From Stenotrophomonas acidaminiphila (GTDB taxonomy: Bacteria > Pseudomonadota > Gammaproteobacteria > Xanthomonadales > Xanthomonadaceae), in the NCBI RefSeq assembly GCF_001431595.1, contig NZ_LDJO01000066.1, positions 1 through 32,263 of the forward strand: a DNA stretch of 32,263 bases, written 5' to 3'. The translations under genes were made by a program, and so were the position numbers. The notes beneath the pieces were generated by a model. The model was not told the origin of the DNA, did no database searches, and was given only the letters and a program-made list of their open reading frames with translations. Shown piece after piece: positions 25,034 to 32,263 of the stretch. Each line of letters starts with the position of its first letter. Positions within the stretch are counted from its first letter, which is position 1.

Positions 25034-28000
25034 ATGAACGACACCACCGCCATCCCGTCCCCGGCCCCGGCTGCCGCCGAGGCCGGCGCTGCCCAGCAGC
25101 CGGCCGTGCCGGCATGGTTCGACGCGGACTTCTACCGCGCCGGCAACCCGGATCTTGCCGGTACCGACGACGGCGCGTGGGAGCATTTCCGCGACCACGG
25201 CTGGCGTGAGTACCGCAACCCGTCGGCCACGTTCGACCTGTGGTGGTACCAGGCCATGCACCTGGAGGGCGACCATCGCCGCGACCCGGTGGCGCACTAC
25301 GCCCGCATCGGCCAGGCGCAGGGCCTGCAGACTTGCCTGGCCGCCGGCGAACGCCTGGAGGTGGCCGCCAAGACCCGCTTCAACCTGCGCACGCTGGCAC
25401 TGCTCGAGGCACTGGACGCGCCGGGCACGGTGTTCGCCCGCATCGCCGCCAACCTGGCGCGGATGCAGTTGTGGGACGTGGCCGACATGTTCGCGTTGCG
25501 TGCCTGCGACCTGCAGCCCGGGGTCGCCGCGCACCACGCGCTGCTCGGCTCGATCGTGGCCCGGCGCAATGGCTGGCGGCGGGTGGTGACCGCGCTGCGC
25601 ACCGCCACCGCCATGCAGGATGACCGCGCCGACTGGTTCCATGAGCTGGGCGTGGCCTGCGAGCGCCTGGGCTGGCTGGACGATGCCGCCAGCGCCTACA
25701 CCCGGGCACTGGCGCTGGACGGGTGCAACACCGATACCCATTACCGGCTCGGCCGCGTGGAAGAACGGCGCGGGCATCCCCAGGCCGCCGAGGCCTGCTA
25801 CGCCCGCGCCATCGCTTCGGATGCGGACGCGGCGGTACTGGGCATCGGCCTGTGGCATGAGCGGGAGAAGGACTGGGCCGGCGCCGAGTGTGCCTACCGC
25901 CAGCGCCTGCAGCAGCCGGGCCAGGCCGACAATGCGCCGCTGCGTTTCGCCCGCGGCCGCCTGCTGGAGATGCTGCACCGCTGGGAAGAGGCCGTGGAGG
26001 CCTACCGCGCCGCGCTCGCGCTGCAGCCATCGCAACCGGAATGGCACTACCGCCACGGCTGGATGCTGGAGCGCCTGCAGCGCCCGGCCGACGCAGCCGC
26101 GGCCTACGCGCGCGCCCTGGCGCTGCGCGAGGATGGCGACTGGCGCTACCGGCAGGGCGTATGCCTGCATGCCAGCGGCGATACCGGCGCGGCGATCGCG
26201 GCATGGCTGCAATGCCTGCCGCAGGAGCCGCAGGCCCTGCCCGCCGCGGACCCGGATACGGCACGGCAGCGCCAGGCGTGGAGCGAGCGGCTGTGCATCG
26301 ACAGGGTCGACGCGCACGCGCACGTCGAGCTCGGCCAGGCCTGCGAGCGCCTGGGCCTGGACGCCGAGGCCGCCGCGGCCTACCACGCCGCCGCTGCCCG
26401 CCATGACACCCACTGCCCGCGCCTGCACTACCGCCTGGGCGTGGTCCTGCACCGCGCCGGGCGCGATGCCGAAGCCTGCCTGGCGTTCCTCGACACCCGC
26501 CTGTTCCGGCGCGACTTCGACATTGTTCCCGAGGACACCGGCAACCCGGCCCAGTCCGCGCGCGACATCAAGCTCGAGTACGCCGAGTTCATCGAGACCC
26601 TGCCGGTCCGCGACGAGGTGGTCCTGTACGAAAGCTTCCATGGCGACTCGGTGAGCTGCAACCCGCTGGCGGTGTTCCGCGCGGCGCGCGCGCACCTGGC
26701 CGGGCGCGGCATGCTGCATGTCTGGGCGGTCAAGCCGCACGCGGTCATTCCGCCGGACCTGGCCGCCGCGCCGGACGTGGTCTTCGTCCGCCATGGCAGC
26801 CCCCTGTACGCGCGTTACCTGGCCACCGCCGGCTGGCTGGTGAACAACAACACGTTCATGCCGTACTTCGTGCGGCGCCCGCAGCAGCGCTATCTCAACA
26901 CCTGGCACGGCACGCCGCTGAAGAAGCTGGGTGCCGATATTCCCGGTGCCCTGTTCGACCACAAGAACGCCGTGCGCAACCTGCTGCAGGCCACGCACCT
27001 GGCGATGCCCAACGCCTTCACCCGGCAGGTGCTGCTCGGGTCGATGCAGGTGGCCGAGGTGATCGGCGGCCGCATCGCCGACACCGGGCAGCCGCGGATC
27101 GACCTGATGCTCGGCGCCGACGCCAACGCCCGCGCGCGGATCAGGCAGCGCCTGGGCCTGGATGCGGACGAGCGCATCGTCCTGTACGCCCCAACCTGGC
27201 GCGGCAGCCTGGACGGCGCGTCGCTCGATGCCGAGCTGGTGTCCGGCGCGATCGCACGCCTGGCCGGGCATGGCGCCACCGTGCTGTTCAGTGGCCACCA
27301 CATGGTGGCCCGCAAGCTCGGGCCGTTGCCGGAAGGTGCGATGCCGGTGCCGGCCGGAACCGACATCACCGAGCTGATGGCGGTGGTGGACGTGCTGGTC
27401 ACCGACTACTCCTCGATCCTGTTCGATTTCCTGCCCAGCGGCCGCCCGGTGGTGCTGTACGTTCCGGACCTGGAGCAATACCGCCGCGAGCGCGGGCTGT
27501 ACTTCGACATCGACACCCTGCCGGTGCAGGCCTGCCACACCGCCGACGCGCTCGAACAGGCGCTGTCGCAGGCGCTGGCCGCGCGCACGCCCGGGCATGA
27601 CGATGCGGCCCGGCGCGAGGCCGCGCGCCAGGCGTACTGGCCGCTGGAGGACGGTGGATCGGCGGCGCGGACCGTCCGCTTCTTCTTCGAAGGCGATACC
27701 CGGCATGAGGTCGCCAGGCCACCGCGGAGCAAGCGCACCCTGCTGTTCCAGGTCGGCAATTTCAGCCCCAACGGGGTGACCGCTTCGTTCAACCGCCTGG
27801 CCGGGTCGATCGACCCGTCGAAGATGGCATTGACCGTGATCGTCGACCCGTGGACGCTGGAAAGCTACCCGCAGCGCATGGAGCGCTTCGCCGAGCTGCC
27901 CGCGCACGTGGCGCGCTGGGGGCGCATCAGCTTCCCGGTGGCCAACCGCGAGCAGGCGTGGCTCAGTACCCGCCAGGGCAGCCGCGAAGTGCTCAACCCG

Positions 28001-28918
28001 CGCCAGATGGCATTGCTGCAGACCTATTACGTCCGCGAGTACGCGCGCCAGTTCGGCAGCGCCGATTTCGACGCGGTGGTGGATTTTTCCGGCTATGCGG
28101 CGTTCTGGACCGCCTTGTTCGCACGCGGCCGCCCACCGGGAACGCGCTGCGTGGCGTACCTGCACAACGACATGGAACAGGAATTCCGCAGCCGTCACCC
28201 GCAGCTGGCCAAGGTATTCGAGCAGTACCCGCTGTGCGACGCGCTGATATCGGTGTCCGACAGCCTGGATGCGGTCAACCGGCGCCGCTTTGGCCCGGTA
28301 CCGGGCCAGCAGGCCGATCGCTTCCACAGCGTCGACAACTGCATCGACCCCGCGTTCATCCGGCGTCATGCACGGGAGCCGCTCCCGGCCGGGCTCGCCG
28401 ACTGGCGTGATGGCCATGTGCTGCTGGGGACGGTGGGCCGGCTGTCGCCGGAGAAAGGCCATCGCCGGCTGCTGGACGCCTTCGCGCAGGTGCGCCGCCG
28501 CCACCCGCGGGTGCGCCTGGTGATCGTCGGCGAGGGCCCGGAACGGCCGCTGCTGCAGCAGCGCATCGCCGAGCTGGGGCTGGAGCACGACGTGCTGCTC
28601 ACCGGTGCGCTGGCCAACCCCTACCCGGTGATGCGCGCGCTCGACCTGTTCGTGCTGTCCTCGCACTACGAGGGCCAGGGCATCGTCCTGCTCGAGGCAT
28701 TGACGCTCGGCCGCCCGGTGCTGTCCACCGACATTCCCGGCCCGCGCAGCGTACTGGGCGGAGGCTGCGGCGCACTGGTACCCGACTCGACCGAAGGACT
28801 GGCCCAGGGCATGGGCGCCTGGCTGGAGCACCCGCACGTGGCCGCGGCCTGGGACGCCGAAGCCTACTCGCAACGCGCACTGGCCCAGTTCGAACGCGCC
28901 GTGGCGGGCATCGGCTGA
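25034..28918 (+). CDS. TPR / TagF-like glycerophosphotransferase / GT4 glycosyltransferase fusion
   Basis: A 1294-residue modular protein. Residues about 25-95 contain two FD-x-x-(Y/W)Y..HY..G repeats common at the N-terminus of sugar-transfer proteins. Residues about 180-500 are TPR repeats (ADWFHELGVACERLGWLDDA, PEWHYRHGWMLERLQRPADA). Residues about 560-900 form a CDP-glycerol:glycerophosphotransferase domain with WHGTPLKK (W624), VLYAPTWRG (about 717) and VTDYSSILFDF (789-799). Residues about 930-1290 are a GT-B glycosyltransferase, family 4, with GTVGRLSPEKG (from 1132) and the EX7E motif EGQGIVLLE (E1213, E1221). No membrane segment is seen, so it should be cytoplasmic. TPR domains often bind the acceptor protein in flagellin and other O-glycosyltransferases. 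ATG 25034 starts 14 bp after the cytidylyltransferase gene. Confidence 0.88.
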   Translation: MNDTTAIPSPAPAAAEAGAAQQPAVPAWFDADFYRAGNPDLAGTDDGAWEHFRDHGWREYRNPSATFDLWWYQAMHLEGDHRRDPVAHYARIGQAQGLQTCLAAGERLEVAAKTRFNLRTLALLEALDAPGTVFARIAANLARMQLWDVADMFALRACDLQPGVAAHHALLGSIVARRNGWRRVVTALRTATAMQDDRADWFHELGVACERLGWLDDAASAYTRALALDGCNTDTHYRLGRVEERRGHPQAAEACYARAIASDADAAVLGIGLWHEREKDWAGAECAYRQRLQQPGQADNAPLRFARGRLLEMLHRWEEAVEAYRAALALQPSQPEWHYRHGWMLERLQRPADAAAAYARALALREDGDWRYRQGVCLHASGDTGAAIAAWLQCLPQEPQALPAADPDTARQRQAWSERLCIDRVDAHAHVELGQACERLGLDAEAAAAYHAAAARHDTHCPRLHYRLGVVLHRAGRDAEACLAFLDTRLFRRDFDIVPEDTGNPAQSARDIKLEYAEFIETLPVRDEVVLYESFHGDSVSCNPLAVFRAARAHLAGRGMLHVWAVKPHAVIPPDLAAAPDVVFVRHGSPLYARYLATAGWLVNNNTFMPYFVRRPQQRYLNTWHGTPLKKLGADIPGALFDHKNAVRNLLQATHLAMPNAFTRQVLLGSMQVAEVIGGRIADTGQPRIDLMLGADANARARIRQRLGLDADERIVLYAPTWRGSLDGASLDAELVSGAIARLAGHGATVLFSGHHMVARKLGPLPEGAMPVPAGTDITELMAVVDVLVTDYSSILFDFLPSGRPVVLYVPDLEQYRRERGLYFDIDTLPVQACHTADALEQALSQALAARTPGHDDAARREAARQAYWPLEDGGSAARTVRFFFEGDTRHEVARPPRSKRTLLFQVGNFSPNGVTASFNRLAGSIDPSKMALTVIVDPWTLESYPQRMERFAELPAHVARWGRISFPVANREQAWLSTRQGSREVLNPRQMALLQTYYVREYARQFGSADFDAVVDFSGYAAFWTALFARGRPPGTRCVAYLHNDMEQEFRSRHPQLAKVFEQYPLCDALISVSDSLDAVNRRRFGPVPGQQADRFHSVDNCIDPAFIRRHAREPLPAGLADWRDGHVLLGTVGRLSPEKGHRRLLDAFAQVRRRHPRVRLVIVGEGPERPLLQQRIAELGLEHDVLLTGALANPYPVMRALDLFVLSSHYEGQGIVLLEALTLGRPVLSTDIPGPRSVLGGGCGALVPDSTEGLAQGMGAWLEHPHVAAAWDAEAYSQRALAQFERAVAGIG

Positions 28919-28919
28919 G

Positions 28920-30203
28920 ATGGCCGCGCGCATCCATGTACTGGTGTTCCCCTGCGGTTCGGAGATCGGGCTGGAGATCCATGCCGCCCTGCGCCAGGCC
29001 AAGGACATCGTCCTGCACGGGGCATCGTCGGTGGACGATCACGGCGAGTTCGTCTATCGCCGCTACCGGCGCATCGCAGCCGATACCCGTTCCAGCGATC
29101 TCGTCGCCGAACTCAACGCCCTGATCGACGAATGGGGCATCGACCTGGTGGTACCCGCGCACGACGACGTGATTCCGCTGCTGGCCGCGCAGCGCGGGCG
29201 GCTGCGCGCCGCCGCCGCGGTGCCCGACGCCGGACTGGCGATGCTGTGCCGGGACAAACGCGCGACCTACGCACGCCTGCGCCCGCTGGGCATCGTGCCC
29301 GCGGACGCCGGCCCGGTGGGCGGCCACTATCCGCTGTTCGCCAAACCGGCCATCGGCCAGGGCAGCCGCGGCGCCGAGCGCGTCGACGACGCACACCGCC
29401 ACCGCCAGCTGCTGGAAGCCGGCGAACACTATGTATTCAGCGAATACCTGCCCGGCGAGGAATACACGGTGGACTGCCTGTCGGCCGCCGACGGCCGCCT
29501 GCTGCATGCCGCGCCGCGGTGCCGGGCCCGCACCCGCAACGGCATCAGCGTGCGCACCGAGCCGGCCGACGTACCCGACCTGGTGGCGATGGCCGCGGCG
29601 ATCGCGGGCGAACTGCGGCTGCGCGGGGCCTGGTTCTTCCAGGCGCGGCGCGACGTCCACGGCGTGCCCAGGCTGCTCGAGGTCGCGCCGCGGATCGCCG
29701 GTTCCATGGCGCTGTCGCGGATGCGCGGCGTCAACTTCGCCCTGCTCCATGTCTATGCGTACCTGGATCGCCCGTTCTCGGTGCTGCCGCTGGACCACGC
29801 GGTCCAGCTCGACCGCGCGCTCGGCAACCGCTACCGCACCGGGCTGCACTACCGCCGCGTCTACCTGGACCTGGACGACACCCTGATCCTCGACGGCAAG
29901 GTCAACCCGATCATCGCCGCCCTGCTCTACCAGTGGAGCGCGGCGGACATCGAGGTGGTGCTGCTGACCCGCCACCGCGCCTGCCCGCGCCAGACCCTGG
30001 AACAGCACCGGCTGTGCCCGGCACTATTCGCGCGGATCGTGCACCTGCGCGACGGCTCGGCGAAAAGTGCCGCCATCGCCGGCGATCTGCCAGCGATCTT
30101 CATCGACGACGCCTTCAGTGAACGCCGGGAGGTGCGGGAAGCCACCGGCATCCCGGTCTTCGACCTGGATGCCGTCGAGCAGCTGCTGGACACCCGCAGC
30201 TGA
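28920..30203 (+). CDS. ATP-grasp / HAD-phosphatase fusion
   Basis: A 427-residue two-domain protein. The N-terminal part (about 1-300) is an ATP-grasp ligase with a pre-ATP-grasp Rossmann segment, nucleotide-binding LFAKPAIGQGSRG, EYLPGEEYTVDCL, and the metal-binding LLEVAPRIAGSMA; such enzymes join a carboxylate to an amine or thiol through an acyl phosphate. The C-terminal part (about 310-425) is a HAD domain with VYLDLDDTLI (Asp317, Asp319), LLTRHR, a GSAKSA Lys and IFIDDAFSE, so all four HAD motifs are present. It may attach an amino-acid-like group and dephosphorylate an intermediate, but the substrate is unknown. It begins one base after the preceding stop. Confidence 0.82.
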   Translation: MAARIHVLVFPCGSEIGLEIHAALRQAKDIVLHGASSVDDHGEFVYRRYRRIAADTRSSDLVAELNALIDEWGIDLVVPAHDDVIPLLAAQRGRLRAAAAVPDAGLAMLCRDKRATYARLRPLGIVPADAGPVGGHYPLFAKPAIGQGSRGAERVDDAHRHRQLLEAGEHYVFSEYLPGEEYTVDCLSAADGRLLHAAPRCRARTRNGISVRTEPADVPDLVAMAAAIAGELRLRGAWFFQARRDVHGVPRLLEVAPRIAGSMALSRMRGVNFALLHVYAYLDRPFSVLPLDHAVQLDRALGNRYRTGLHYRRVYLDLDDTLILDGKVNPIIAALLYQWSAADIEVVLLTRHRACPRQTLEQHRLCPALFARIVHLRDGSAKSAAIAGDLPAIFIDDAFSERREVREATGIPVFDLDAVEQLLDTRS

Positions 30204-30237
30204 CATCGGCCCGGCCCGGCACATACGGGCGCGCGGC

Positions 30238-30253
30238 TGGAACGGGTCTTGCA
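30238..30253 (+). promoter_or_regulatory. sigma-54 promoter of the aminotransferase gene
   Basis: TGGAACG-GGTC-TTGCA has correct GG/GC spacing and one mismatch in the -24 box. The transcript would start near 30264, about 32 nt before the ATG. Confidence 0.75.
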
Positions 30254-30295
30254 TCGGAACCAGCGCCGCGCAGGCATGCCGAACCAGAGCCCTGG

Positions 30296-31423
30296 ATGAA
30301 AACCAAGCCCGTCCACGTCACCAGCCCCCTCCTGCCACCACTGGAGGAGTTCATCCCGTACCTGGAGCGGATCTGGGAAAGCCGCATCCTGACCAATGCC
30401 GGCAGCATGCACCAGGCGCTGGAGAAGGCGTTGTGCAGCTATCTGGGGGTCAAGCACATCGCCCTGTTCGCCAACGGCACGCTGGCCCTGGTCACCGCGC
30501 TGCAGGCACTGCGCATCACCGGCGAGGTCATCACCACCCCCTATTCCTTCGTGGCCACCGCGCACTCGCTGCTGTGGAACGGCGTCAAGCCGGTGTTCGT
30601 GGACATCGACCCGGAGACACTCAACCTGGATCCGGCCAAGATCGAGGCGGCGATCACCCCGCAGACCACGGCGATCATGCCGGTGCACTGCTATGGCACG
30701 CCCTGCGACGTATCGGCCATCGCCCGCATCGCCGACACCTACAACCTGAAGGTCATCTACGACGCCGCCCATGCCTTCGCGGTGCGCGACGCACGCGGCA
30801 GCGTGCTGCGCCACGGCGACCTGTCGATCCTCAGTTTCCACGCCACCAAGGTGTTCAACACCTTCGAGGGCGGCGCCATCGTATGCCCGGACGCGCGCAC
30901 CAAGCAGCGCATCGACCACCTCAAGAACTTCGGCTTCGTCAACGAGACCACCGTGGTCGCCCCCGGCATCAACGGCAAGATGCACGAGGTCAGCGCCGCC
31001 TTCGGGCTGCTGCAGCTCCGGCACATCGACCGCGCCCTGGCGCGGCGTGCCGAGATCGATGCGCAGTACCGCCAGCGCCTGTCCGCGATCCGCGGCCTGC
31101 ACTGCCTGCCCAGGGTCAGCCGGGACATGGGCAACCATGCCTACTTCCCGGTGATGATCAACGAGGATTTCCCGATCGGCCGCGATGCGCTCTACCAGCT
31201 CATGCGCGCGCAGAACATCCTGGTACGGCGCTATTTCCACCCGCTGATCAGCGAATTCCCGATGTACCGGGGCCTGCCCTCGGCAACCCCGGGCAACCTG
31301 CCGGTCGCGCACGCCGCCGCACGCCGCGTGCTGTGCCTGCCGATCCACCCGGACCTCGCCTCCGCCGAGGTCGACCGGGTCTGCGACCTGATCGTTGCGC
31401 AGTTGCGCATGCATGCGGCATGA
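30296..31423 (+). CDS. vioA: DegT/DnrJ/EryC1 sugar aminotransferase, VioA-like
   Basis: PLP-dependent aminotransferase of 375 residues that installs an amino group on a nucleotide-activated keto sugar. The PLP-binding Lys is K185 in LSFHATKVFNTFEGG; other family motifs are LFANGTLALVTALQAL, ITTPYSFVATAHSLLWNGVK with PVFVDIDPETLNLD, and VIYDAAHAFAVR. The N-terminal pattern (VTSPLLPP..., ESRILTNAG) and the ITTPYSFVATAHSL segment are very like VioA, which makes dTDP-4-amino-4,6-dideoxyglucose (viosamine), a sugar found on Pseudomonas syringae flagellin. The exact sugar is inferred. It has its own sigma-54 promoter, and its stop overlaps the next start (ATGA). Confidence 0.82.
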   Translation: MKTKPVHVTSPLLPPLEEFIPYLERIWESRILTNAGSMHQALEKALCSYLGVKHIALFANGTLALVTALQALRITGEVITTPYSFVATAHSLLWNGVKPVFVDIDPETLNLDPAKIEAAITPQTTAIMPVHCYGTPCDVSAIARIADTYNLKVIYDAAHAFAVRDARGSVLRHGDLSILSFHATKVFNTFEGGAIVCPDARTKQRIDHLKNFGFVNETTVVAPGINGKMHEVSAAFGLLQLRHIDRALARRAEIDAQYRQRLSAIRGLHCLPRVSRDMGNHAYFPVMINEDFPIGRDALYQLMRAQNILVRRYFHPLISEFPMYRGLPSATPGNLPVAHAAARRVLCLPIHPDLASAEVDRVCDLIVAQLRMHAA

Positions 31424-32263
31424 CCCAGCCCGGGACACGCCCGTTGCTGCGCCACCGCCGGATCGTGGATGCCCGGCTGGGCGTCCCCCTGCTGGCGCTG
31501 TGGCGGGTACTGGACTGGGTACTGCCCAAGCGCAGTGAACGCTGGGCATTTTTCGACCACCCGCTCAAGCGCGGGCAGTTCATCGAGAACGCGCGTGCGG
31601 TGTACGAACAGGTGCGCGACGACCCGCGCGTGCAGATCCGCATATTCGTGCGCGGCGGCCATCGCCCGCGCGGCATCGAGGAGTCGGCGCGCGTGCGGAT
31701 CGTGGCCCTGGACACCCTGGCCGGGCTGCTGGAACTGGCCCGCTGCGGGGTCCTGCTGCTGACCAACTCCACCGCGCTGGACATGTCGCTGGCCTGGCGC
31801 GACGGCGGCCATGGCGCGCCGCGGCCCGCGCTGCGCCGCAGGCTGGTGGTCAACCTCTGGCACGGCATTCCGCTCAAGCGGCTGTTCGCCCTGGCCAATC
31901 CCAGCCAGCGCCGGCACGGCGACCGCGACCGTTTCCGCCGGCGCGAGCGCCGCTTCTACACGGGGCTGGTGGCGTCATCGGAAGTGGATGCCAATGCGAT
32001 GGCAGCGATCTTCCATCCGATTCCGCCGGCCAACGTCTGGGTCACCGGACTGCCACGCACCGATTTCCTGCGCATGCCCGAGGCCGAGCTGCCGGCCACG
32101 CTGCGCACCGAGCTGGCCCGGGTGCGCGCCCTGCGCCGCGGCCGCCGGCTGCTGCTCTATGCGCCCACCTACCGTGACGCCAGCGCCGCAGGCGACCGCG
32201 ACTATGCCTTCAGCAACGCCGAAGTGGCGCGGCTGAAGCATCTGCTGCGGCGCCACGATGCGG
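31420..32263 (+). CDS. second TagF/TagB-like glycerophosphotransferase (3' end cut by window edge)
   Basis: An open frame from ATG 31420 (overlapping the aminotransferase stop as ATGA) runs to the window edge, about 281 codons. It has the CDP-glycerol glycerophosphotransferase signatures: RWAFFDHPLKRGQFIENARA, LLLTNSTALDMSLAW, the key LVVNLWHGIPLKRLF (WHGxPLK, as in the large fusion protein), VTGLPRTDFLR and LLLYAPTYRD. The C-terminal DYSS-type region would lie outside the window. Unlike the fusion it starts with a short N-terminus and has no TPR part. It probably adds or extends glycerophosphate or a similar polyol phosphate on the same glycan. Confidence 0.82.
   Translation, partial: MTQPGTRPLLRHRRIVDARLGVPLLALWRVLDWVLPKRSERWAFFDHPLKRGQFIENARAVYEQVRDDPRVQIRIFVRGGHRPRGIEESARVRIVALDTLAGLLELARCGVLLLTNSTALDMSLAWRDGGHGAPRPALRRRLVVNLWHGIPLKRLFALANPSQRRHGDRDRFRRRERRFYTGLVASSEVDANAMAAIFHPIPPANVWVTGLPRTDFLRMPEAELPATLRTELARVRALRRGRRLLLYAPTYRDASAAGDRDYAFSNAEVARLKHLLRRHDA

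Noticed and set aside
24953..29008. A 1351-codon open frame on the minus strand opposite the TPR/TagF/GT4 gene
   Set aside because: Its product is a His/Gly/Ala/Gln-rich composition with no domain motif, typical of the antisense of a high-GC gene; the plus strand has clear enzyme motifs through the same stretch.
1..32263. CRISPR arrays, tRNA or rRNA genes, insertion sequences, phage attachment sites
   Set aside because: No regularly spaced repeats, no transposase motifs and no tRNA-like cloverleaf was noticed on either strand by eye; the only repeats are flagellin paralogy, small hairpins and the short FlgJ tandem repeat.

Overview
This is a high-GC chromosomal stretch from a polarly flagellated gammaproteobacterium, most likely a member of the Xanthomonadaceae (Stenotrophomonas, Pseudoxanthomonas, Luteimonas or Xanthomonas-like). 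The gene order supports this: flgA divergent from cheV-flgBCDEFGHIJKL, then flagellins-fliD-fliS-fliT-PilZ, then a second-type rpoN, a single-domain VemR-like response regulator and fleQ. The genus cannot be fixed from sequence reading alone.

Layout. (1) 1-553, minus strand: the 5' part of flgA. (2) 719-12597, plus strand: cheV followed by the rod/hook/ring/junction genes flgB to flgL, tightly packed, with a textbook sigma-54 promoter before flgB, another before flgG and a strong hairpin between flgE and flgF. (3) 12660-15459: two paralogous flagellin genes separated by 313 bp that holds three hairpins and a very good sigma-28 promoter; a further terminator follows the second gene. (4) 15700-18484: fliD (adjacent sigma-54 and sigma-28 promoters), fliS (own sigma-28-like promoter), fliT-like, and an atypical PilZ protein. 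(5) 18563-22724: a LuxR/NarL-type response regulator, rpoN, a VemR-like receiver and the sigma-54 activator FleQ. These are the factors expected to read the sigma-54 promoters found elsewhere in the window.

(6) 22855-32263 (runs off the edge): where more flagellar genes (fliE onward) would be expected, there is instead an accessory glycan island. It encodes an alpha/beta-hydrolase-like capsule-type protein, a TylF-type methyltransferase, a TagD-type glycerol-3-phosphate cytidylyltransferase, a 1294-aa TPR / TagF-like glycerophosphotransferase / GT4 fusion, an ATP-grasp/HAD fusion, a VioA-type sugar aminotransferase and a second TagF-like protein cut by the window end. Three sigma-54 promoter matches lie in its gaps (22758, 24575, 30238), which ties it to the RpoN/FleQ flagellar regulon.

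The main hypothesis is that the island builds a phosphate-linked (glycerophosphate-like), methylated, viosamine-type decoration on the flagellins encoded 8-10 kb upstream. Logically this resembles the phospho-modified flagellins known from Clostridioides difficile, but with teichoic-acid-type enzymes in a Gram-negative background. The enzyme families and promoter motifs are read from the sequence; the target (flagellin) and the final chemistry are inference.
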